A stretch of DNA of 64,000 bases, taken from contig NZ_FYDX01000003.1 in NCBI RefSeq assembly GCF_900187455.1, positions 372,001 to 436,000 on the forward strand. Direction: 5' to 3'. Position numbers and translations under genes: made by a program. Of this stretch, positions 1-6,394 are shown piece by piece. The notes beneath the pieces are model-generated. The model was given only the letters and a program-made list of their open reading frames with translations. It ran no database searches and was not told where the DNA came from. Within the stretch, counting starts at the first letter, position 1. Each line of letters begins with the position of its first letter. The DNA comes from Pseudomonas sp. Irchel 3E13 (lineage in GTDB: Bacteria > Pseudomonadota > Gammaproteobacteria > Pseudomonadales > Pseudomonadaceae).

Positions 1-325
1 TGGCGTCCTGCGCCTTGAGGTACTCGGTGCAGCGCTCGACCATGGCCGGCGAATTGTCCACCGCCAGTACCCGGCAACCTTCGCTGCGCACATGCCGGCG
101 CAGCGCCTGGGTGACGGCGCCGAGGGAGCTGCCGAGGTCATAGAGCAGGGTGTCCGGGCGGGCGAACTGCGCGGCGAGGACGCCGATGTTCTCGACGATG
201 GTCGGGTAGCCGGGCACCGAGCGCTTGATCATGTCGGGGAAGACCCGCACGACATCTTCGTTGAAGGTGAAGTCGGGCACCTGATCCAGCGCTGCGGAGA
301 ATAGACGGTCGGGTTCTTGGCTCAC
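1..325 (-). CDS. cmoA: Carboxy-S-adenosyl-L-methionine synthase CmoA (partial, N-terminal part)
   Basis: The first 108 codons of a class I SAM-dependent methyltransferase-fold protein are visible; the rest lies beyond the window edge. The translation contains [17 protein letters not shown] and the SAM-binding loop [18 protein letters not shown], which are hallmarks of CmoA. The family converts SAM and prephenate to carboxy-SAM, which CmoB uses to make the wobble uridine modification cmo5U34 in tRNA. The only in-frame start is GTG at 325-323, since no ATG lies upstream in frame. It diverges from the toxin genes to its right, with about 230 bases between. Confidence 0.93.
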
Positions 326-497
326 GGTATGTACACGGGATGGTCGAAACGGGGCGACATTCTAGCCAAGTGGGGAAGGGATGCCTATGAGTTACCGGAC
401 CAGCGCCCGTCTTCAGCAGCTTCTACAGGATGTTTCCGCCCTTCAGGACGGAACCCGGCGGCTCCCATAGCGCGAGCAGGTCCTTAGGGTAGTCCTC

Positions 498-518
498 CTG
501 TCATGTCGTCCATGACAG
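498..518. promoter_or_regulatory. Perfect 8-bp inverted repeat upstream of xaxA
   Basis: CTGTCATG (498-505), a 5-base spacer, and CATGACAG (511-518) form a perfect inverted repeat ending 40 bases before the xaxA start codon. It has no T-run, so it is more likely an operator or a 5'-UTR hairpin than a terminator. The binding protein is unknown. The rest of 326-558 shows no convincing gene. Confidence 0.4.
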
Positions 519-558
519 CAATCAGGTCCGGGAAGGACTTCTTGATGAGGACACACCA

Positions 559-1770
559 ATGATCATTCATGAACAGAATGAGTCGCTGCAGGCGCTGGAT
601 AGCCAGCAGCGAGCCGAGTTCGTTCCGAAGCAGTATTTCGATGTCATTTCCAGACGTACTGAAAAAAACAGGATGCAACCGGCGCTGATTTTTACCGCCG
701 ACAACCTGAGATCCATCAAGCGGTATGTGGAGTACGTCTATCGCTTGCCGAAAAGTGCTGACGAAATCAGCGAAGGCCACAACTTCGCGCTGCTGGGGCT
801 CGATGCCAATCTCGTTCTCAGGCACTACGCCAGCCTGCGCAAGCATGCCGAGGCGTGGGACATCATCGAGCGTGAGTCCAAGCGCCTGGGCACCCAGCTT
901 GAACAATTCGCCAAAGAGTTCCTCGCACAGGGCGACCACCTGCTCTCCGCGTTGAAAAGCACGGCTGCCTATGGCCGGCTCAGTGAACGCCTGGTTGACG
1001 TGATGGATGACGTCACGCTCCAGCACCTGCCGTACCGGGTGCTGGACAGCAAGGATCAGGCGCAGATCGTCAATGTCGGGGTCTACCTTTCGTTCATCAG
1101 GGAAGACATCGACGAGGCCAAACAGGACATTGCGACGATCAAGGAGCGGGCAATCTGGTTCACCGATGCGGTCGTGAAGCAGTTGCGCCCGGAAATCGAT
1201 TGGTTGATGCAACGGCTCAACAATGTCGAGGCCGAGAAAATAATCAGTACGCTGCGTGCGGAAATCGAGCCCATGGATGGCTTGATTGCGCAGAAGAGTG
1301 CCGAGTATCAGGCGCTGGTGGGCTATGCGTTTTCCGGGCTGGCATTCGGCTTGATCGGGGTGGCGATTACTGGCGGTATTTATGGCGCGCAGGCCGAGCA
1401 AGTCCGCGCCGAAAAAAACGAGTTGATATGCCGCCGGGATGCGTTGGCACAGAAAATCGCTGCCATCAGCCCGATGATCGGGAGCTTCGAAAAGACCTCG
1501 TTGCAGATCGCCGACCTGAAGTTTCGCCTGACCGAGGTGCAGACGGCCGCGAAGAACCTCGAGGATGTCTGGAGCATGCTGGGCGTGTACGTCGAGGAGT
1601 CGGAGGAGGAAATGCGCCGGATCGATACCGACATCAAGCTGGCGACGTTCATCCACCGCTTCGAGCGTGTTGTGCGGCCGTGGGAAAGCATTCGCGGCCT
1701 CTCCGCGCAACTGTCGCGGATCTTCAACGAAACGCTGGATGAAATCAGCCGCAAAGGAGCCCTTCGATGA
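559..1770 (+). CDS. xaxA: Alpha-xenorhabdolysin family binary cytotoxin, subunit A (XaxA-like)
   Basis: This 403-residue protein matches the size and layout of XaxA, one half of the two-component alpha-helical pore-forming cytolysin of Xenorhabdus and related bacteria. It is mostly long amphipathic helices (about 90-240 and 280-400) interrupted by one strongly hydrophobic stretch at about residues 252-276 (ALVGYAFSGLAFGLIGVAI). That stretch is the expected membrane-contacting tongue of the ClyA-like alpha-pore-forming fold. There is no signal peptide, as in the known family. The start is supported by GAGG at 547-550. The stop overlaps the next gene by ATGA, so A and B are probably translationally coupled. 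The strand assignment is sure because the antisense frame lacks any family resemblance. Codon use looks less GC-biased than in flanking genes, hinting at acquisition. Family assignment is from remembered sequence character, not a search. Confidence 0.85.
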   Translation: MIIHEQNESLQALDSQQRAEFVPKQYFDVISRRTEKNRMQPALIFTADNLRSIKRYVEYVYRLPKSADEISEGHNFALLGLDANLVLRHYASLRKHAEAWDIIERESKRLGTQLEQFAKEFLAQGDHLLSALKSTAAYGRLSERLVDVMDDVTLQHLPYRVLDSKDQAQIVNVGVYLSFIREDIDEAKQDIATIKERAIWFTDAVVKQLRPEIDWLMQRLNNVEAEKIISTLRAEIEPMDGLIAQKSAEYQALVGYAFSGLAFGLIGVAITGGIYGAQAEQVRAEKNELICRRDALAQKIAAISPMIGSFEKTSLQIADLKFRLTEVQTAAKNLEDVWSMLGVYVEESEEEMRRIDTDIKLATFIHRFERVVRPWESIRGLSAQLSRIFNETLDEISRKGALR

Positions 1771-2777
1771 ACAATCCCATGACACCCGTGGATGATTACC
1801 CGCTTCCCGCAGTGGCGAAAATGACCGTCTTGAGAGAGCGGATTCTGGAGGTTATCTACAACGACACTCAGGGGCTGTTGCCCGTGTTCGTTGAAAGCGC
1901 GCAGAACCTTGCCAGTGCGGTACTGAAAACCGATCGGATGCTCAACGATCAGGTACTGAGTACGTTGGTCCTGCTGCGCAACCATATGTGGGACGACCTG
2001 TGCACATCCCTGGAGGAGGCCCGCCGCCTGCCGGCTCAGGGTGAGCAGCGAGACATGGCTGTGCGCAACCGCGAGCGGGACCTGGAACAGGATGCGCAAC
2101 GCGATGTTGAGCGCCTGGAGAGCAAGGAAATGGAGATCGAGGAGCAGTTGCGCGCACTGGAAGCGCTCAGGCTACCGGCGACGGGGCAGCGTTCCGCCAG
2201 CCTCATCGAACAGCGCGATAACCTGCTGAAGCTCATCGCCAGCGAGCGAGGGCGTATGAGCAGCCTGGATGCGCGGATTGCCGACACGACGTTGGTGATC
2301 GACGCCTTCGATACGCCGAGCGTATCCAAAGTGTTCAAGGGCTTGATTCCTACGGAACAGGAGGTAGAGCAGGTGACCAAGGCGCTTGCCGGCAAGGGGG
2401 TGAGTTCCGACCTGTTGATAAGTGCGTCGAAGAGGTTCGTGGACAATCTGTCGGGCGTCATGGAAGGGCGAAAACTGCTCGACCTGACCCGCGCGCGGAA
2501 CCGGCTGGTGAGCGAACGCGATGCCATCCGCAGGGAACTGTTCGATTGGGACGCGAAACAGGCGGGGCTGGAGCGTGAACTCGGGCAGTTGCCCAACGTG
2601 ACAGTGTTGAGCGATCTGCGCAGTCAATGGCTGGAGCAAGGGCGGGTGCTGACGCGCAGTTGGACCATGCAGGTCGCGGTGATGAAGCAGCAGACCAGCC
2701 TGGCGGACCTGGCGGACAGGTTGGCGGCGATGACGCGGTACTTGCTGGCCGTACGCCGCCTTTATGAAGCGGTCTAG
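1767..2777 (+). CDS. xaxB: Alpha-xenorhabdolysin family binary cytotoxin, subunit B (XaxB-like)
   Basis: This is a 336-residue, nearly all-helical protein whose size and position directly after xaxA fit XaxB, the partner that assembles with XaxA into a heteromeric membrane pore. Two long charged coiled-coil blocks (about residues 85-130 and 150-190) flank a central segment around 190-230 (VFKGLIPTEQEVEQVTKALAGKG) that may form the head region. It has no signal peptide. The start ATG at 1767 overlaps the xaxA stop. Its stop codon sits in CTAG, shared with the stop of the convergent inhibitor gene on the other strand. In the related insecticidal bacteria both subunits are needed for toxicity to insect or mammalian cells. 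The target here is inferred only. Confidence 0.83.
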   Translation: MNNPMTPVDDYPLPAVAKMTVLRERILEVIYNDTQGLLPVFVESAQNLASAVLKTDRMLNDQVLSTLVLLRNHMWDDLCTSLEEARRLPAQGEQRDMAVRNRERDLEQDAQRDVERLESKEMEIEEQLRALEALRLPATGQRSASLIEQRDNLLKLIASERGRMSSLDARIADTTLVIDAFDTPSVSKVFKGLIPTEQEVEQVTKALAGKGVSSDLLISASKRFVDNLSGVMEGRKLLDLTRARNRLVSERDAIRRELFDWDAKQAGLERELGQLPNVTVLSDLRSQWLEQGRVLTRSWTMQVAVMKQQTSLADLADRLAAMTRYLLAVRRLYEAV

Positions 2778-3172
2778 CGTACCGAAACCTGGCAGTCGAA
2801 GGTCCGCTCGGGCTTGACCTCGGGCGCCCAGGGTTGCTGGTAAACCAGCAGCAGGTGGCCGCTGCCGGCGGTGCGGGCGCGGAAGCGCCAGGTGGACTGG
2901 CCGGCGCTGCCGACCATGCCGTCGGTGTCGGCGCTGCTGTAGACCTCGGGGCCGAGGGCGGTGAGTACGCTGTTGGCGGGATTCTGCAGCAGCCAGCGGT
3001 AGCCGGTGCTGGGATTGCTCGGGAGGCTGAGGGTCAGGGCCTGGCCAACGCTCAGGTTGATCGGGCACTGGCTTTGGCTTTCGACGATAAGGGTTTCGGG
3101 CTGCACGGCATCGCGCGAGCAGGCGGCCAGCAGGCTCACGCCCAACAGCAGGGCGGTACGGCGGATAGTCAT
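2774..3172 (-). CDS. Chagasin-like (I42 family) cysteine protease inhibitor, lipoprotein
   Basis: A 132-residue protein with a lipoprotein signal (residues 1-18, lipobox LLAAC, so Cys18 would be lipidated) followed by a small beta-domain. The loop motif NPSTGYRW (about 53-60) corresponds to the NPTTG(Y/F) loop of chagasin, and QQPWAPE near residues 112-118 corresponds to the (R)PW loop; both insert into the active-site cleft of papain-like proteases. The family is known from trypanosomes and from Pseudomonas and other bacteria. GGAG lies six bases before the start. The gene is convergent with xaxB, with stop codons overlapping in CTAG. The likely location is the periplasm or outer membrane. 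Whether it protects the cell from its own or from host proteases cannot be read here. Confidence 0.85.
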   Translation of the reverse strand: MTIRRTALLLGVSLLAACSRDAVQPETLIVESQSQCPINLSVGQALTLSLPSNPSTGYRWLLQNPANSVLTALGPEVYSSADTDGMVGSAGQSTWRFRARTAGSGHLLLVYQQPWAPEVKPERTFDCQVSVR

Positions 3173-3242
3173 GATCGCTCCGGAGCGCGAGTGGGTATGG
3201 GCTCGGAGCTTAAACCGGATGGAGGTTCAGGTTCTACTGGTG

Positions 3243-3272
3243 CTGGGGGAGCGGGCGTACCCGCTCCCCCAG
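3243..3272. terminator. Strong stem-loop downstream of lon
   Basis: CTGGGGGAGCGGG (3243-3255), loop CGTA, and CCCGCTCCCCCAG (3260-3272) make a perfect 13-bp stem just after the lon stop codon. There is no T-run, so termination efficiency is uncertain; it may instead protect the mRNA 3' end. Confidence 0.6.
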
Positions 3273-3279
3273 GTAACCA

Positions 3280-5703
3280 TCAGGCGAACATCACCTTCGC
3301 CACATCGCCGAAACGCTTGGCGAAATGCACGGTCAGCCCCTGCTTGAGGTAGTCCGGCAGTTCCTGGAAGTCGCCGCGGTTGGCTTCCGGCAGGATCAGT
3401 TCGAAGATCTTCTGCCGCCGCGCCGCAATGACTTTCTCCCGCACCCCGCCAATCGGCAACACATGCCCGGTCAGCGTCATCTCGCCGGTCATCGCCACGC
3501 CTTTCTTCGGCGACTGGTCGCGGGCCAGTGAGAGCAGGGCGGTGGCCATGGTGATACCGGCGCTCGGGCCGTCCTTCGGCGTGGCACCTTCTGGCACATG
3601 CAGGTGGACGAAGGCTTCGTTGAAGAAGGTCGGATCACCGCCGAACTGCTTCAGGTGCGAACTGACGTAGCTGTAGGCGATTTCTGCGGACTCCTTCATC
3701 ACGTCACCCAGTTGCCCGGTGAGCTTGAAGCCGCGATTCAAGGTGTGGATGCGGGTCGCTTCGATCGGCAGGGTGGCGCCGCCCATGCTGGTCCAGGCCA
3801 GGCCGGTGATCACCCCTTTGCCGGCCAGCACCTGTTCGCTGCGGAACACCGGCATGCCCAGCGCCGCCTCGAGGTCTTTCGGGCCGATCTTGATGACGGC
3901 GTCCGGTTCGTCGAGCAGGCGCACCACGGCCTTGCGCACCAGTTTGCCCAGTTGTTTTTCCAGTTGCCGCACCCCGGCTTCGCGGGCATAGCCCTCGATC
4001 ACCAAGCGCAAGGCTGCGTCGCTGATGCTCAGGCTGGTCTTGGCCACACCGGCTTTCTGCAACTGCTTGGGCCACAGGTGGCGCTTGGCGATGGCCAGTT
4101 TTTCCTCGGTGATGTAGCCCGACAGGCGGATCACTTCCATACGGTCGAGCAACGGACCGGGGATTGAATCGAGGGTGTTGGCGGTGCAGACGAAGAGCAC
4201 TTTGGACAGGTCCAGGCGCAGGTCGAGGTAGTGGTCGAGGAAGTCGACGTTCTGCTCCGGGTCGAGGGTTTCCAGCAGTGCCGAGGCCGGGTCGCCCTGG
4301 TAGCTCTGGCCCATCTTGTCGATCTCGTCGAGCATGATCACCGGGTTCATCACTTCCACGTCCTTCAGCGCCTGCACCAGCTTGCCCGGTTGGGCGCCGA
4401 TGTAGGTGCGGCGATGGCCCTTGATCTCGGCCTCGTCACGCATGCCGCCGACGCTGAAACGGTAGAACGGCCGGCCCAAGGACTCGGCGATGGACTTGCC
4501 GATGCTGGTCTTGCCCACGCCCGGCGGGCCCACCAGCAGCACGATGGAACCGCTGATCTCGCCTTTGTAGGCGCCCACGGCGAGAAATTCGAGGATGCGT
4601 TCCTTGATGTCGTCCAGCCCGGCGTGGTGCTGGTCGAGCACCTTGCGCGCGTGTTTGAGGCTGAGCTTGTCGGTGCCGTACACGCCCCACGGCAGGGCGG
4701 TCGCCCATTCCAGGTAGTTGCGGGTGACGGCGTATTCGGGCGAGCCGGTTTCGAGGATCGCCAGCTTGCCCATTTCTTCGTCGATGCGTTTTTTCGCGGC
4801 GGGCGGCAGGGTCTTGCCTTCCAGGCGCTGCTTGAACTGTTCGAGGTCGGCGCTGCGGTCGTCCTTGGTCAGGCCCAGCTCTTGCTGGATGACCTTGAGC
4901 TGTTCCTTGAGGAAGAACTCGCGCTGGTGCTCGCCGATCTGCCGGTTCACCTCGGCGGAAATCTCGTTCTGCAACCGCGCGACTTCGACTTCCTTGCGCA
5001 GCATCGGCAGGACTTTTTCCATGCGCTTGAGCATCGGCACGCAGTCGAGGACTTCCTGCAACTGCACCCCGGTGGCTGAGGTCAGGGCTGCGGCGAAGTC
5101 GGTCAGCGGCGATGGATCGTTGGGGCTGAAGCGGTTGAGGTAGTTCTTCAGCTCTTCGCTGTACAGCGGGTTGAGCGGCAGCAGCTCCTTGATCGCGTTG
5201 ATCAGCGCCATGCCGTAGGCCTTCACCTCGTCGGTGGGATCGGCGGGCTGGTGCGGGTATTCGACTTCCACCAGGTATGGCGGACGGTGGTGTTTGAGCC
5301 AGGTGCGGATGCGCACCCGGGTCAGGCCCTGGGCGACGAACTGCAGCTTGCCGTTCTCGCGGCTGGCGTGGTGCACCTTGACCAGCGTGCCGTACAGCGG
5401 CAGGGCCGAGGTGTCGAAATGACGGTGGTCTTCGACCGGCGTGTCCATGAAGAACAGCGCCAGGGAGTGGTGCGGGGTTTTCGCCACCAGGTCCAGGGTT
5501 TCCGCCCACGGTTCTTCGTTGACGATCACCGGCAGCACCTGCGCGGGGAAGAACGGGCGGTTGTGAATCGGGATGACGTAGACCTTGTCCGGCAACTGTT
5601 GGCCGGGCAGGGCGAGGGTCCGGCCGGTGGGATCGTGATCTTCGAGATGTTCGACTTCGGCGTATTCGTCTGGGTGTTCCGGTAGATCCTGCTGGTCGCT
5701 CAT
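3280..5703 (-). CDS. lon: ATP-dependent Lon-type serine protease (second Lon / AsrA-like)
   Basis: An 807-residue complete LonA-type protease. It has an N-terminal substrate-binding LAN domain (about 40-240), a coiled region (about 240-340), an AAA+ module with Walker A GPPGVGKT (about 393-400) and Walker B VIMLDEIDK, then a protease domain with the catalytic Ser in DGPSAG (about 714) and Lys in GGVREKV (about 757). It degrades unfolded and selected regulatory proteins in the cytoplasm. Pseudomonads usually carry a housekeeping lon next to clpX and hupB and a second copy elsewhere (AsrA in P. aeruginosa). The absence of clpX and hupB here points to the second copy. It is divergent from the E2-like gene, sharing a 181-base intergenic region. 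Confidence 0.95.
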   Translation of the reverse strand: MSDQQDLPEHPDEYAEVEHLEDHDPTGRTLALPGQQLPDKVYVIPIHNRPFFPAQVLPVIVNEEPWAETLDLVAKTPHHSLALFFMDTPVEDHRHFDTSALPLYGTLVKVHHASRENGKLQFVAQGLTRVRIRTWLKHHRPPYLVEVEYPHQPADPTDEVKAYGMALINAIKELLPLNPLYSEELKNYLNRFSPNDPSPLTDFAAALTSATGVQLQEVLDCVPMLKRMEKVLPMLRKEVEVARLQNEISAEVNRQIGEHQREFFLKEQLKVIQQELGLTKDDRSADLEQFKQRLEGKTLPPAAKKRIDEEMGKLAILETGSPEYAVTRNYLEWATALPWGVYGTDKLSLKHARKVLDQHHAGLDDIKERILEFLAVGAYKGEISGSIVLLVGPPGVGKTSIGKSIAESLGRPFYRFSVGGMRDEAEIKGHRRTYIGAQPGKLVQALKDVEVMNPVIMLDEIDKMGQSYQGDPASALLETLDPEQNVDFLDHYLDLRLDLSKVLFVCTANTLDSIPGPLLDRMEVIRLSGYITEEKLAIAKRHLWPKQLQKAGVAKTSLSISDAALRLVIEGYAREAGVRQLEKQLGKLVRKAVVRLLDEPDAVIKIGPKDLEAALGMPVFRSEQVLAGKGVITGLAWTSMGGATLPIEATRIHTLNRGFKLTGQLGDVMKESAEIAYSYVSSHLKQFGGDPTFFNEAFVHLHVPEGATPKDGPSAGITMATALLSLARDQSPKKGVAMTGEMTLTGHVLPIGGVREKVIAARRQKIFELILPEANRGDFQELPDYLKQGLTVHFAKRFGDVAKVMFA

Positions 5704-5870
5704 GGGGCACCTGCGTGAATGACTATGGTGCTTAGATGGGGCGGTAGGTGGGTGGTTTCAATGCCTGACGGATTTTGTCGGAGAGTCTGACCGGACGGTC
5801 GATGCCGATCGAAGCTTAGTGCAGTGATTGCCAAATGCTACTGTGACGGTTTGTCGGTTAACCACTGGGC

Positions 5871-5877
5871 AGGGAGG
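5871..5877 (+). promoter_or_regulatory. Ribosome binding site fixing the E2-like start
   Basis: AGGGAGG lies seven bases before the ATG at 5885. An in-frame upstream ATG at 5828 has no such site, and the family alignment begins at the 5885 ATG. Confidence 0.75.
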
Positions 5878-5884
5878 TAAGGCG

Positions 5885-6334
5885 ATGGACGTTGCACTCA
5901 AGCGCATCAACCGCGAACTACATGATTTCAGCAAGGATCCACCGGCCAATTGCAGCGCGGGGCCGGTTGGGGACGACCCGTTTCATTGGCAGGCGACGTT
6001 GATGGGGCCGTCGGGCAGCCCGTATGAAGGCGGGGTGTTTTTTCTCGATGTGCAGTTTCCGCCGGATTACCCCAATCATCCGCCGAAGTTGCGCTTCAAG
6101 ACGCCCGTGTGGCATCCCAATATCGGGGAGGACGGCGAGGTCGGGCTGGATATCCTGGACGAAAACTGGACCCCGGCGCTGACCCTGGCGAAGGTGATGT
6201 TGAGCGTCAGTGCGTTGCTGGTCGATCCGGATCCGCGGGGGGCGTTGCAGCTGGAAGCGGCGCTTGAGTATCAGCGGATGCGGGTGGAGTTCGACCGGAA
6301 GGCGCGGGAGTGGACGCGGAAGTTTGCCATGTAG
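5885..6334 (+). CDS. Eukaryote-like ubiquitin-conjugating enzyme E2 fold protein lacking the catalytic cysteine
   Basis: The 149-residue translation aligns end to end with eukaryotic UBE2D/Ubc4-type E2 enzymes (147 residues) with essentially no gaps. It shares ALKRI at the N-terminus, DPPANCSAGPVGDD and FHWQAT, the GGVFFL strand, HPNI (77-80), LDIL (88-91), W-TPALTLAKV, and an AREWTRKFAM end. In place of the thioester cysteine of the SICLDIL motif it reads EVGLDIL: Gly87, codon GGG at 6143-6145. The only Cys is Cys23, far from the active site. The UBE2D Phe62 used to dock RING/U-box E3 ligases is Asn64. The backside serine (Ser24) and the HPN oxyanion Asn79 are kept. It should therefore fold as an E2 but cannot form a ubiquitin thioester. 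No ubiquitin, E1 or E3 gene lies nearby. A non-catalytic binding role, E3 decoy or effector role is possible. Horizontal acquisition from a eukaryote is inferred. Confidence 0.9.
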   Translation: MDVALKRINRELHDFSKDPPANCSAGPVGDDPFHWQATLMGPSGSPYEGGVFFLDVQFPPDYPNHPPKLRFKTPVWHPNIGEDGEVGLDILDENWTPALTLAKVMLSVSALLVDPDPRGALQLEAALEYQRMRVEFDRKAREWTRKFAM

Positions 6335-6352
6335 GTTTGCGGTGGTTTTGAG

Positions 6353-6384
6353 GGCCCTATCGCCGGCAAGCCGGCGATAGGGCC
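6353..6384. terminator. 14-bp perfect inverted repeat between E2-like gene and gcd
   Basis: GGCCCTATCGCCGG (6353-6366), loop CAAG, CCGGCGATAGGGCC (6371-6384). It sits between convergent gene ends and could stop transcription both ways, though T-runs are missing. The core CGCCGGCAAGCCGGCG resembles abundant extragenic palindromes (REP-like) of pseudomonads. Confidence 0.65.
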
Positions 6385-6394
6385 TCAGCCGCAC

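Noticed and set aside
387..470. 27-codon gene upstream of xaxA
   Set aside because: Too short to support as a gene by reading alone; kept only as a finding about the leader.
484..1785. 433-codon open frame antisense to xaxA
   Set aside because: xaxA has a ribosome binding site, helical pattern and coupling to xaxB; the antisense frame has none of these.
5828..5884. N-terminal extension of the E2-like protein from an upstream ATG
   Set aside because: No ribosome binding site, no family resemblance, and a strong AGGGAGG directs the ATG at 5885.
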